A program made the position numbers and the translations under genes. This document shows, in pieces, positions 52,370 through 60,761 of a stretch of 64,000 nt of DNA; positions within the stretch are counted from its first letter, which is position 1; the number at the start of each line of letters is the position of its first letter. Source of the DNA: Tabrizicola_A sp965284335 (lineage in GTDB: Bacteria > Pseudomonadota > Alphaproteobacteria > Rhodobacterales > Rhodobacteraceae); NCBI RefSeq assembly GCF_965284335.1, contig NZ_OZ260076.1; one strand, written 5' to 3'. Under the pieces are notes generated by a model. That model saw only the letters and a list, made by a program, of their open reading frames with translations, had not been told where the DNA came from and made no database searches.

Positions 52370-53968
52370 TTAGCCGATGGCCGCCGCTTTCACATCTGCG
52401 TCGATATGGGGCAGATATTGGCCAAAGTTTTCCGAGAACATCTTGACCAATTTGGCCGCTTGGGCGTCATAAGCGGCTTTGTCGGCCCAAGTGGCGCGGG
52501 GGTCCAAAAGCGTGGCATCGACGCCCGGAACTTCAACCGGAACGTCAAAGCCAAAATTGGCGTCCTTGCGGAACTTCACCTTGGTCAAGCTGCCGTCCAA
52601 AGCGGCCGACAAAAGCGCGCGGGTGGCCTTGATGGGCATGCGCCGACCCGTGCCAAAGGCCCCGCCCGACCAGCCGGTGTTGACCAGCCAGCAGGTCGCG
52701 CCAGTTTTCGCGATCTTTTCTTGCAGCAGTTTGCCGTAAACCTCGGGACGGCGCGGCATAAAGGGCGCACCAAAGCAGGTTGAGAAGGTGGGGGTCGGTT
52801 CGACCACGCCACGCTCGGTTCCGGGGGTTTTTGAGGTAAAGCCGGACAGGAAGTGATACATCGCCTGCGCCGGCGTCAGCCGTGCGATCGGGGGCAACAC
52901 GCCATAGGCATCGCAGGTCAGCATGATGACATTCTTGGGCATCCCGCCCAAACCCGTGGCCGACGCGTTGGAAATGTAATCCAGCGGATAGGCGCAGCGG
53001 GTGTTCTCCGTCAGCGACTTGTCCTCAAAATCCAGTTCCAGCGTTTCAGGATCATAGACCATGTTTTCGACCACGGTCGCGAACCTATGAGTGGTGGCAT
53101 AGATTTCCGGCTCCGCTTCGGCCGACAGGTTGATGGTCTTGGCATAGCAGCCGCCTTCAAAGTTGAAGGTGCCACGATCCGACCAGCCATGTTCATCATC
53201 GCCAATCAGCGTGCGGTCAGGTGCAGCGGAAAGCGTGGTTTTGCCGGTGCCCGACAGGCCAAAGAACACCGCCGTTTCATCCACATTGCCCGGCGCATGG
53301 TTGGCCGAGCAGTGCATGGGCATCACGCCCTTTTCCGGCAACAGGTAGTTCAACAGCGTGAACACCGATTTTTTGTTCTCGCCCGCATAGGCGGTGTTGC
53401 CGATCAGGATCAGCTTTTTGTCAAAGTTCAGCGCAATCACGGTTTCCGTGCGGCAGCCGTGGCGGGCCGGGTCTGCCTTGAAGGTCGGGCAGTTGATGAT
53501 CGTCCAATCGGGGGTAAAGCTGTCAAGCTCGGCCCGGTTGGGGCGGCGCAGCATGTGGCGGATGAACAGGCCATGCCATGCCAGTTCTGTCACCACGCGC
53601 ACATCCAGACGGTAGGCTGGATCGGCCCCGCCAAAGAGATCCTGCACAAAGTAATCGCGGCCCTTCATATGGGCGAGCATGTCGGCATAAAGCACATCAA
53701 AGGCCGCAGGTGTCATCGGCGCGTTGTTTTCCCACCAGATGGTGTTTTCCACCGAAGGGGTGCGGACCACAAATTTGTCTTTGGGAGAGCGGCCGGTGAA
53801 CTGGCCTGTGGTGCACAGGAAAGCGCCGCCTTTGCCCAAGCGTCCCTCGCCGCGCTGAACCGCGGCCTCGACCAAAGCAGGCTCGATATAGTTGTAATAG
53901 ACGTTGCCCAGTCCCGTGATGCCTTGCGCGTCAAGCGTCGCCTTGGGGTTCACACGTCCATTTGTCAT
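52370..53968 (-). CDS. pckA: Phosphoenolpyruvate carboxykinase (ATP)
   Basis: This gluconeogenic enzyme converts oxaloacetate and ATP to PEP, CO2 and ADP. The 532-residue length is typical. Conserved parts include TTGQFTGRSPKDKF near 55-68, MHCSANHAPG near 218-227, the kinase-1a P-loop FGLSGTGKTTLSA near 234-246, the metal site LIGDDEHGW near 254-262 and NTGWSGG near 440. ATG 53968 was chosen; the open frame to 54058 goes into the control region. The gene is divergent from chvI, as in Sinorhizobium and relatives, which suggests a common carbon and envelope control. Confidence 0.96.
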   Translation of the reverse strand: MTNGRVNPKATLDAQGITGLGNVYYNYIEPALVEAAVQRGEGRLGKGGAFLCTTGQFTGRSPKDKFVVRTPSVENTIWWENNAPMTPAAFDVLYADMLAHMKGRDYFVQDLFGGADPAYRLDVRVVTELAWHGLFIRHMLRRPNRAELDSFTPDWTIINCPTFKADPARHGCRTETVIALNFDKKLILIGNTAYAGENKKSVFTLLNYLLPEKGVMPMHCSANHAPGNVDETAVFFGLSGTGKTTLSAAPDRTLIGDDEHGWSDRGTFNFEGGCYAKTINLSAEAEPEIYATTHRFATVVENMVYDPETLELDFEDKSLTENTRCAYPLDYISNASATGLGGMPKNVIMLTCDAYGVLPPIARLTPAQAMYHFLSGFTSKTPGTERGVVEPTPTFSTCFGAPFMPRRPEVYGKLLQEKIAKTGATCWLVNTGWSGGAFGTGRRMPIKATRALLSAALDGSLTKVKFRKDANFGFDVPVEVPGVDATLLDPRATWADKAAYDAQAAKLVKMFSENFGQYLPHIDADVKAAAIG

Positions 53969-54317
53969 TCTTGCCAAGCTCCAGTTTCCGTCTGTGCGAC
54001 GGGTGGTCAGAAATTGGGCGCCCGGGCCATGGGTCGCCACTGGTCCAGAGGAAAGCACCTCTGTCGCGGCGCTATAACATGATGATTTTGGTGGGAATAG
54101 GACGCAATCGCACAGTTAGCGCAACCACTGACGTATTAGCGCTACCAATGGACATCATCGGAAACAACTGCGGCAAATTAGTCATTCCTTTCCGATTTTC
54201 GCGGTCCAATCACGGCAGTTCAGGGGTGATTCGCACATATTGGTTGATTCCAAAGCCCGGAAATCGGAATATATGGCAAAAATCAGGCAGGCCGAGCAGC
54301 ATAGGGAAGCCCAGACC
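53969..54317. promoter_or_regulatory. Divergent pckA-chvI control region
   Basis: These 349 bp have no gene. They hold the divergent promoters of pckA and chvI. The visible signals are the two operator-like boxes at 54115-54146 and the chvI ribosome binding site AGGGAAG upstream of ATG 54318. The AT content is higher near 54060-54240. ChvI boxes were not recognised, and no promoter boxes were assigned with confidence. Confidence 0.5.
54115..54146. promoter_or_regulatory. Two LacI-type operator-like boxes
   Basis: GTTAGCGCAACC (54115-54126) and ATTAGCGCTACC (54135-54146) are near matches of the palindrome GTTAGCGCTAAC. Their centres lie exactly 20 bp apart, on one face of the helix. This looks like a site for a LacI/GalR-type repressor. 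In Sinorhizobium meliloti the LacI-family protein PckR controls pckA, so a PckR-like regulator is a natural candidate, though its motif here was not checked. Confidence 0.5.
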
Positions 54318-55019
54318 ATGGCAAGGATCGCTCTCGTGGACGATGACAGGAACATCCTGACATCGGTTTCAATGACACTTGAGGCCGAAGGTTTCGAGGT
54401 GGAAACCTATAACGATGGCCAGTCAGCGCTTGACGCCTTTAGTCGGCGCATGCCCGACATGGCGGTGCTGGATATCAAGATGCCTCGCATGGACGGGATG
54501 GATCTGCTGCAACGTCTGCGGCAGAAAACCACGATGCCGGTTATCTTCCTCACCTCCAAGGATGATGAGATCGACGAGGTCTTGGGTCTGCGGATGGGGG
54601 CGGATGACTATGTCAAAAAGCCCTTTAGTCAGCGTTTGCTGGTTGAACGGATCCGGTCTTTGTTGCGCCGCCAAGATGCGATTGTCACCGGCGAAGTGGC
54701 GGTGACCGAAGAAACCAAAATCATCGAACGCGGCCATTTGCGGATGGACCCTTTGCGCCATTCGGTTGCTTGGAAGGGCAAGGATGTGTCGCTGACAGTG
54801 ACAGAATTCATGTTGCTGCAAGCTTTGGCGCAGCGCCCCGGTTTCGTGAAGTCACGCGACCAGTTGATGGACGTGGCCTATGACGATCAGGTCTATGTCG
54901 ACGACCGCACAATTGACAGTCATATCAAGCGTTTGCGCAAGAAAATGCGCTCGGTCGATGAGGAATTTTCCGCGATCGAAACGCTGTATGGCATCGGCTA
55001 TCGTTACAACGAAGAATGA
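54318..55019 (+). CDS. chvI: ChvI-type response regulator
   Basis: This OmpR-family response regulator pairs with ChvG, which senses acid and cell-envelope stress in alphaproteobacteria. The 233-residue protein has a receiver domain at 1-120 with phosphoacceptor Asp52 in MAVLDIKMPRMDG and a winged-helix DNA-binding domain at 130-230 (SLTVTEFMLLQALAQRPG, VYVDDRTIDSHIKRLRKK). ATG 54318 begins MARIALVDDDRNIL, as in other ChvI proteins. It is followed after 9 bp by chvG. Confidence 0.93.
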   Translation: MARIALVDDDRNILTSVSMTLEAEGFEVETYNDGQSALDAFSRRMPDMAVLDIKMPRMDGMDLLQRLRQKTTMPVIFLTSKDDEIDEVLGLRMGADDYVKKPFSQRLLVERIRSLLRRQDAIVTGEVAVTEETKIIERGHLRMDPLRHSVAWKGKDVSLTVTEFMLLQALAQRPGFVKSRDQLMDVAYDDQVYVDDRTIDSHIKRLRKKMRSVDEEFSAIETLYGIGYRYNEE

Positions 55020-55028
55020 TCCGGCGCG

Positions 55029-56714
55029 ATGACGGTGGCTGGTAAGATTGACGTTGGTTATTCAAAGCCGGTGAAAGACGGCGATCTTCTATTGGGAGAG
55101 GATTGGGAATCGCCAGAGGCTGGCGTGGACCCCAGCATCAGCGAAGGGCGCGCGCGGCGGGGTCTGATTTCCCTAAACCGCTCACCTTTGGCGCGGAAAA
55201 TCATTGTTTTCAATCTGTTGGCATTAACCGTTCTTGTCGCGGGCGTTTTGTTTCTAAACCCGTTCCGCGACAGTCTGGTGGTTCAACGCGAGCGGGCCTT
55301 GGTCACCGAGGCCCAACTGGTTGCCAATGTTGTCAGTGCCTTGCAGGCAGCGCAGGGCGCATTGCCCCGCAATCTTGACACGATTTCCGTTGGGCCGGGA
55401 CTTGAGGTGTTTTTATTTGATCCGTCAGGTGCTTTGGTGGCTCAAGGCGTGGGTCAACCACGCCCTGGTGTGACGCCGGATCGACCTCGGTCAACCGTGA
55501 TTACGGATCTTTTGAACACCATCTGGAGCGGCGTTTCAGGGGTCATTGGTGGCGATGAAGCAAAGTCCCAACCCGATACGGGTGGCTCATTGGCCCGCAA
55601 CCTTTTTGCGCAGGCGGTTGCAGGTGAGACGGCTGCCGTTACGGGCAAGGGCGATGCAGGTGGCTTGATCTTTTCGGTCGCAACGCCCGTTTTGCAGGGC
55701 AACACGCTTTTGGGCGTTGTGGCCCTGACCTCGGCCGAGGGGGAGATCGACCTTTTGGTGCGATATGAACGTGAACAGATTTTGCAGATGTTCGTTATCG
55801 CGCTTTTGGTGTCGATTGGTCTTAGCCTTGTCTTGGCCTCGACCATTGCCAATCCACTGTCAGATTTGGCGGCAGCTGCTGAATTGGGGCGTGATCGTGA
55901 CGCGCGCAAGATGACGCCAGGGCGCATTCGTATTCCGGATCTGGCCGCGCGCCCTGATGAAATTGGGCGTTTGTCTGTCGCCATGCGGGGCATGGTTGCC
56001 GCGCTTTATGACAGGATCGATGCAAATGAACAGTTTGCCGCCGATGTCAGCCATGAAATCAAGAACCCCTTGGCCAGCCTTCGCTCGGCCGTTGGCTCAT
56101 TGCGGATGGTCAAGAAAGAAGAGCATCGCGAGAAGCTCTTGGATGTGATCGAACATGATGTGCGCCGCCTTGATCGTCTGGTCAGCGATATTTCGAACGC
56201 CTCGCGTTTGGACAGTGAGTTGGTCAAGGAACAGGAAGAAGAATTCAACCTTGTCACCACGCTGACGAACCTGTCGGATTTTCTGGGCAAGCAGGCAGCT
56301 GAAAAAGGTGTGGAGTTCATCACCGACTTTCCGCCTGAACCGATCTTGGTTCACGGGCTTGAAGGGCGGTTGGCGCAGGTGTTTGTCAATCTGATCAGCA
56401 ATGCAGTGTCCTTTTGTGAAGATGGTGATGCCGTGCGCGTCTGGACCCGTCGTCGCGAAAACCGGGTGCTGATCGTGGTCGAAGATACCGGGCCGGGCAT
56501 TCCAGATCAGGCTTTGAACAAAGTCTTTAAGCGCTTTTATTCAGACCGTCCTGCCAACCATTTTGGCAATAACTCAGGGCTTGGGCTTTCGATTTCAAAG
56601 CAAATCGTCGAGGCGCATGGCGGGGTGATCTGGGCTGAAAACATACGCCCGACCAATGTTGATCCCACGTCTGAACCCTTGGGTGCGCGATTTGTGGTGG
56701 GCTTGCCGGTGTGA
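55029..56714 (+). CDS. chvG: ChvG-type sensor histidine kinase
   Basis: This membrane sensor kinase of 561 residues has a cytoplasmic lead, a transmembrane segment at 57-77, a periplasmic domain of about 170 residues and a second transmembrane segment at 252-275. A HAMP linker follows, then HisKA with phosphorylated His342 in FAADVSHEIKNPLASL. The ATPase has HGLEGRLAQVFVNLISNAV, VEDTGPGIPD and GLGLSISKQIVEAHGG. In ChvG of Rhizobiales a periplasmic repressor ExoR is its regulator; I did not see an exoR gene here. Its end overlaps hprK (GTGA). Confidence 0.93.
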   Translation: MTVAGKIDVGYSKPVKDGDLLLGEDWESPEAGVDPSISEGRARRGLISLNRSPLARKIIVFNLLALTVLVAGVLFLNPFRDSLVVQRERALVTEAQLVANVVSALQAAQGALPRNLDTISVGPGLEVFLFDPSGALVAQGVGQPRPGVTPDRPRSTVITDLLNTIWSGVSGVIGGDEAKSQPDTGGSLARNLFAQAVAGETAAVTGKGDAGGLIFSVATPVLQGNTLLGVVALTSAEGEIDLLVRYEREQILQMFVIALLVSIGLSLVLASTIANPLSDLAAAAELGRDRDARKMTPGRIRIPDLAARPDEIGRLSVAMRGMVAALYDRIDANEQFAADVSHEIKNPLASLRSAVGSLRMVKKEEHREKLLDVIEHDVRRLDRLVSDISNASRLDSELVKEQEEEFNLVTTLTNLSDFLGKQAAEKGVEFITDFPPEPILVHGLEGRLAQVFVNLISNAVSFCEDGDAVRVWTRRRENRVLIVVEDTGPGIPDQALNKVFKRFYSDRPANHFGNNSGLGLSISKQIVEAHGGVIWAENIRPTNVDPTSEPLGARFVVGLPV

Positions 56715-57136
56715 CCGGGGGCGTGGAACGGATCCATGCAAGTTGCGTTGCCATTCAAGGACGCGCCTTGTTGATCTTGGGGCCATCTGGTGCGGGAAAA
56801 TCTTCACTGGCTTTGCAGATGATTGCACTCGGTGCCGATCTGGTCAGCGATGATCAAACCCTTTTAACCGCCGAAGCAGGTCGATTGATCGCCCGCGCGC
56901 CTGCAGCCCTGTCTGGCCTGATCGAGGCGCGCTTTGTCGGGCTTTTGAACGTACCCGCCGTGCCGCAGGCCGAGGTGGTTTTGGCAATCGATCTCGCCCA
57001 ACACGAGACAGAGCGACTCCCACCAACCCGCACAATCACATTCTGTGGCATCACCTGCGCCCTTGCCTATTCCCACGCGGCACCCCATCTTCCAGCTTCG
57101 CTCATATGCTATCTTGGCAATGGGCGGCGCGCCTGA
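56711..57136 (+). CDS. hprK: HPr kinase/phosphorylase, short alphaproteobacterial type
   Basis: This enzyme phosphorylates HPr on Ser46 and reverses it, coupling PTS state to metabolism. Only 141 residues are present, because alphaproteobacterial HprK lacks the N-terminal domain. Walker A is GPSGAGKSS at 24-32, followed by LGADLVSDDQTLL near 38-50. The start is GTG 56711, overlapping chvG by 4 nt. The context (chvG before, rapZ, EIIA and HPr after) confirms it. Confidence 0.92.
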   Translation: MTGGVERIHASCVAIQGRALLILGPSGAGKSSLALQMIALGADLVSDDQTLLTAEAGRLIARAPAALSGLIEARFVGLLNVPAVPQAEVVLAIDLAQHETERLPPTRTITFCGITCALAYSHAAPHLPASLICYLGNGRRA

Positions 57137-57150
57137 AAGGAAGCCGGGCT

Positions 57151-58062
57151 TTGTCCAAAGAAACGACCCCTTCGCAGCTAGAACACCGGTTGGTGCTGGT
57201 GACTGGTCCGTCTGGGGCGGGGCGGTCTACGGCGATTCATGCGCTGGAAGACATCGGCTATGAGGTGATCGATAATCTGCCGCTCTCGCTGATTGCGCAT
57301 CTTATTGATGGTCCGACGCTGGATCATCCCATCGCCTTGGGCATTGATGTGCGCAATCGCGATTTTAGCGCGACAGCGCTTATCGAGCTGATCGATACGC
57401 TCACCCGTGATCCGCGCGTTGGGTTAGAGTTGCTGTATCTAGATTGTGCGCCTGACACGCTGATCAATCGCTACAGCCAAACCAAACGCCGCCATCCATT
57501 GGCGACGGGTGAAACCCCGGCTGAGGGGATCAGTCGAGAAATCGACCTTTTGCAGCCCATCAGGGTGCGCGCCGACCATCTGATCGACACCACCGAGATG
57601 TCCCCCCATGATCTAAAGGCGGAAATTCATAGCTGGTTTCGCAAGGGCTCTGACGGGCTTATGGCTGTTTCGGTGCAGTCCTTCAGCTATAAGCGCGGCC
57701 TTCCAAGGGGTTTGGACATGGTGTTTGATTGCCGCTTTCTGCGCAATCCATACTGGGATCCGGCCCTGCGTCAGAAAGACGGTCGTGACGATGAGGTGGC
57801 CGCGCATATCATCGAAGATCCCCGCTTTGTCGAATTTATCGACCGCGTTGCGGGTCTTTTGTTGATGCTGCTTCCTGCCCATCTGGCTGAAGGAAAAGCG
57901 CATCTCTCAATCGGTTTTGGCTGCACCGGGGGGCAACACCGATCTGTTGCCGTTGCGGAAAAACTCAGCAAGGTGCTTGCAGAGGCGGGCTGGGCGGTGT
58001 CAAAACGTCATAGGGAACTGGAACGCCAAGCGACCAACGCATTGGCAGCAAAATCGGGGTGA
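57151..58062 (+). CDS. rapZ: RNase adapter protein RapZ
   Basis: This nucleotide-binding protein, related to E. coli RapZ, controls amino-sugar synthesis through a small RNA in enterics; in alphaproteobacteria its role is uncertain. The 303-residue protein has Walker A VTGPSGAGRST near 19-29, Walker-B-like LDCAPDTLINRY near 94-105 and the C-terminal family blocks FSYKRGLPRGLDMVFDCRFL and GFGCTGGQHRSVAVAE. TTG 57151 was preferred because GAAAGGAAG is upstream; ATG 57106 would overlap hprK. Confidence 0.9.
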   Translation: MSKETTPSQLEHRLVLVTGPSGAGRSTAIHALEDIGYEVIDNLPLSLIAHLIDGPTLDHPIALGIDVRNRDFSATALIELIDTLTRDPRVGLELLYLDCAPDTLINRYSQTKRRHPLATGETPAEGISREIDLLQPIRVRADHLIDTTEMSPHDLKAEIHSWFRKGSDGLMAVSVQSFSYKRGLPRGLDMVFDCRFLRNPYWDPALRQKDGRDDEVAAHIIEDPRFVEFIDRVAGLLLMLLPAHLAEGKAHLSIGFGCTGGQHRSVAVAEKLSKVLAEAGWAVSKRHRELERQATNALAAKSG

Positions 58063-58069
58063 TCGGCGC

Positions 58070-58471
58070 GTGATCGGTATCGTGATCGTGGCACATGGTG
58101 GATTGGCGCGCGAGTATCTCGCCGCGATCGAACATGTCGTGGGGCCGCAATCGGCGATCCGCGCGATCACGATCGAGGATGATCATGACCGTGCGCAAAA
58201 GCAGGCGGAAATCTGCCGCGCCACAGATGAGGTGGATCAGGGCACAGGTGTGGTGTTGGTCACAGACATGTTTGGCGGCTCGCCGTCCAATCTGTCGCTG
58301 ATGGCCTGTGCGGGGGCGGGGCGCCGTATTCTTTACGGTGCAAATCTGCCGATGCTGATAAAACTTGCCAAATCCCGTGATCTTCCGGTGGCCGAGGCAG
58401 TGGCCGCAGCACTGGAAGCCGGGCGTAAATATATAAACAGCCTCGATTTGGGAGGGGGGGACGCCGCATGA
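58070..58471 (+). CDS. PTS EIIA component, mannose type
   Basis: This 133-residue protein is a EIIA of the mannose family. The phosphorylated His9 is in IGIVIVAHGG and VVLVTDMFGGSPSNLSL near 60-76 is the family signature. GTG 58070 has GGGGTGA upstream. No EIIB or EIIC lies nearby, so it probably serves in the incomplete regulatory PTS of alphaproteobacteria together with HPr, not in sugar import. The stop overlaps HPr (ATGA). Confidence 0.92.
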   Translation: MIGIVIVAHGGLAREYLAAIEHVVGPQSAIRAITIEDDHDRAQKQAEICRATDEVDQGTGVVLVTDMFGGSPSNLSLMACAGAGRRILYGANLPMLIKLAKSRDLPVAEAVAAALEAGRKYINSLDLGGGDAA

Positions 58472-58737
58472 CTGCGCAAGTCCTGAAAATCGTCAACGAA
58501 AAGGGCCTTCATGCCCGCGCCTCGGCCAAATTTGTCGAGGTGGTCGAGGCCCATGATGCCATGGCCGAGGTGTCCAAGGACGGCATGACTGTCTCGGGCG
58601 ATTCAATCATGGGTCTTTTGATGTTGGCAGCCTCTCGGGGAACCTCTATTGAGGTGCGGACAAGTGGCACGCAGGCCGGTGATCTTGCGCAGGCGCTTGA
58701 GGCTTTGGTGGCCAACCGCTTTGGCGAAGATCGCTAA
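58468..58737 (+). CDS. ptsH: Phosphocarrier protein HPr
   Basis: This PTS phosphocarrier of 89 residues has the active-site His15 in NEKGLHARASAKF and Ser46 in SGDSIMGLLML, the site that HprK phosphorylates. Both regulatory positions are kept, in accord with the nearby hprK. The start ATG 58468 overlaps the EIIA stop. Enzyme I (probably ptsP) is not in the window. Confidence 0.95.
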   Translation: MTAQVLKIVNEKGLHARASAKFVEVVEAHDAMAEVSKDGMTVSGDSIMGLLMLAASRGTSIEVRTSGTQAGDLAQALEALVANRFGEDR

Positions 58738-58743
58738 GGGCGG

Positions 58744-59655
58744 ATGCCAACGGGAAGGCATGATTTCGTGACCGACACGCCGCATAGAGAGCAACAGACT
58801 GCCGCCGTTTTGCCCGGGCCGGCACCTGTGGTCGAGCGTGAATATGACATGCGGCGGCTGTCCTATGCTGGGACGTTCAAAAACCCGTTCAAGGCCGGAA
58901 CCATCCGTGCGCTGGAGTGGTTGACGGCAAAGATCCAACTTTTGCGTTTGATCCGCAGCTTTGAAAGATCGGGCGCGCCGTTCGGGGCACCGTTTTGGCC
59001 CAAAGCGATCCGCCATATGGGGATCAGGATTGATACGCCGGATGATGAGATTGCCCGCATTCCAGCCATCGGCCCGGTGGTTGTGGTGGCCAATCACCCT
59101 TCGGGGCTGGTGGATGGCATGGTCATGGCCGAGATGGTCAACCGCGTGCGGTCGGACTTCAAAATCCTGACGCGCAGTCTCCTGACCGGCATTCCCGAGG
59201 TTGAGGAGTTCATGATTCCCGTGCCCTTCCCGCACGAAGACAATGCGCGCGCGTTAAGCTTACAGATGCGGGATGAAACGATGAAGCACCTGCGCGCGGG
59301 TGGCGTCATTATCCTCTTTCCGGCCGGCAAGGTTGCGATGTCTGAAACTTGGTGGGGTCCGGCGGTTGAGGCAGAGTGGAATGTCTTTACGCATAAGATC
59401 GTCCGTTCCTCGGGTGCTACCATCGTGCCGATCTTCTTTCCCGGGCAGAACAGCCGCCTGTTTCTGATTGCCAACAAGCTGTCGGATACGATCCGGCAGG
59501 GTCTGTTGCTCTATGAAATCAAACGCGCGCTCTTCAAGCCGCAGCGCCCCTTCATCGGTGTGCCAATTCCTCCGACAGAGTTGGACAAATGGGAAGGCAA
59601 CCCGCGCGGCTTTTTGGCTTGGTTGCGGCAGCACACATTGGATTTGGGCAAGTAG
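58744..59655 (+). CDS. Lysophospholipid acyltransferase-family protein
   Basis: This 303-residue protein has a PlsC-type acyltransferase fold. The catalytic block is VVVANHPSGLVDGMVMAEM near 117-135 (His and Asp), followed by SLLTGIPEVEEFMIPVPF near 144-161, and IILFPAGKVAMSETWWGPA near 189-207, where the usual FPEG reads FPAG. This is the hemolysin-like group that includes enzymes for membrane lipid or ornithine-lipid synthesis. ATG 58744 is used; GTG 58768 is a good alternative because GGAAGG lies before it. It is last in the chvI-ptsH string. Confidence 0.85.
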   Translation: MPTGRHDFVTDTPHREQQTAAVLPGPAPVVEREYDMRRLSYAGTFKNPFKAGTIRALEWLTAKIQLLRLIRSFERSGAPFGAPFWPKAIRHMGIRIDTPDDEIARIPAIGPVVVVANHPSGLVDGMVMAEMVNRVRSDFKILTRSLLTGIPEVEEFMIPVPFPHEDNARALSLQMRDETMKHLRAGGVIILFPAGKVAMSETWWGPAVEAEWNVFTHKIVRSSGATIVPIFFPGQNSRLFLIANKLSDTIRQGLLLYEIKRALFKPQRPFIGVPIPPTELDKWEGNPRGFLAWLRQHTLDLGK

Positions 59656-59661
59656 CCCGGC

Positions 59662-59725
59662 CTCCTCGTCGTCTTTCAGACGCTCGTCGGATAGCGCCAC
59701 GACGAGACGCGCAGCGATCGAGGAG
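59662..59725. repeat. Multi-hairpin intergenic element, copy 3 (convergent genes)
   Basis: The outer stem CTCCTCG (59662-59668) pairs with CGAGGAG (59719-59725). Inside are three hairpins: CGTC/GACG around TTTCA (59670-59682), CTCGTCG/CGACGAG (59683-59706) and CGC/GCG around GCA (59708-59716). The cloverleaf shape matches the element at 35562. It lies between convergent genes. Confidence 0.6.
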
Positions 59726-60601
59726 TTAGCGCGTCGGCACCGGGGTTTCGCCGCGATAATCGTAAAAACCGCGTTGCGTTTTGCGCCCCAGCCATCCGGC
59801 CTCGACATATTTTGTCAGCAAGGGGCAGGGGCGGTATTTGGTATCAGCCAGCCCCTCATGCAGCACGTTCATGATCGCCAGACAGGTGTCCAGCCCGATG
59901 AAATCGGCCAATTCCAGTGGCCCCATCGGATGATTGGCCCCCAGTTTCAGCGCTTGGTCAATCGACTGAACATTGCCCACCCCTTCATACAGGGCATAGA
60001 CCGCCTCATTGATCATCGGTATCAGGATGCGGTTCACGATAAAGGCCGGGTAATCCTCAGCGCTGGCCGCAGTTTTGCCCAAACGGCCCACCACAGCCAG
60101 AAGCGTGTCATAGGTTGGCCCATCCGTCGCGATGCCGCGGATCAGCTCGACCAACTGCATCACCGGCACCGGGTTCATGAAATGAAATCCCATGAACCGC
60201 TCTGGCCGATCCGTGCGCGAAGCCAGCCGCGTGATCGAGATTGACGAGGTGTTCGACGTCAGAATCGTTTGCGGCGCAAGATGTGGGGCAAGGTTTTCAA
60301 AGATCTGGTTCTTGACCGCTTCCTTTTCGGTTGCCGCTTCGATGATCAGATCACAGGGGCCCAAATCGGGCAGTGACAGCGTGGTCTTGATGCGCCCCAT
60401 CGCCTCGGCGCGCGCGGCTTCGGTGATTTTCCCGCGCGAGGCCTGCCGTTCCAGGTTCTTGTCGATGGTCGCGATGGCGCGTTTCAGCCCTTCTTCAGAG
60501 ATGTCATTCAACAAAACGTCATAGCCTGACAAGGCAAAGACATGGGCAATCCCGTTGCCCATTTGACCCGCGCCCACGATGCCGACTGTCCGGATATCCA
60601 T
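59726..60601 (-). CDS. 3-hydroxybutyryl-CoA dehydrogenase
   Basis: This enzyme interconverts acetoacetyl-CoA and (S)-3-hydroxybutyryl-CoA and belongs to the 3-hydroxyacyl-CoA dehydrogenase family. The 291-residue protein has the NAD motif VGIVGAGQMGNGIAHVF near 5-21, NTSSISITRLA near 117-127, catalytic GFHFMNPVPVMQLVELI near 137-153 and the C-terminal GANHPMGPLELADFIGLD near 218-235. ATG 60601 with GAGGGC upstream was chosen; the frame to 60724 is not supported. It connects to polyhydroxybutyrate or ethylmalonyl-CoA metabolism along with mcd and etfAB. Confidence 0.93.
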   Translation of the reverse strand: MDIRTVGIVGAGQMGNGIAHVFALSGYDVLLNDISEEGLKRAIATIDKNLERQASRGKITEAARAEAMGRIKTTLSLPDLGPCDLIIEAATEKEAVKNQIFENLAPHLAPQTILTSNTSSISITRLASRTDRPERFMGFHFMNPVPVMQLVELIRGIATDGPTYDTLLAVVGRLGKTAASAEDYPAFIVNRILIPMINEAVYALYEGVGNVQSIDQALKLGANHPMGPLELADFIGLDTCLAIMNVLHEGLADTKYRPCPLLTKYVEAGWLGRKTQRGFYDYRGETPVPTR

Positions 60602-60761
60602 GCTGCCCTCATTGCTATGCCGCCCCACAATAGGCCGGGCCTGCCCCCCGGGGCAAGGCCAGCAAAACGCATGGCATTTTGAGAAAATGCCAAGTTTAGC
60701 GGATTGGTAACGGGATTCGATCAAGCTGCCCTTGGGTGTGAAAAATTTTGGGTGGTGTGAA

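Noticed and set aside
52853..54082. A 409-residue plus-strand ORF opposite pckA
   Set aside because: It is a shadow of pckA, whose P-loop and metal sites are present in the other strand.
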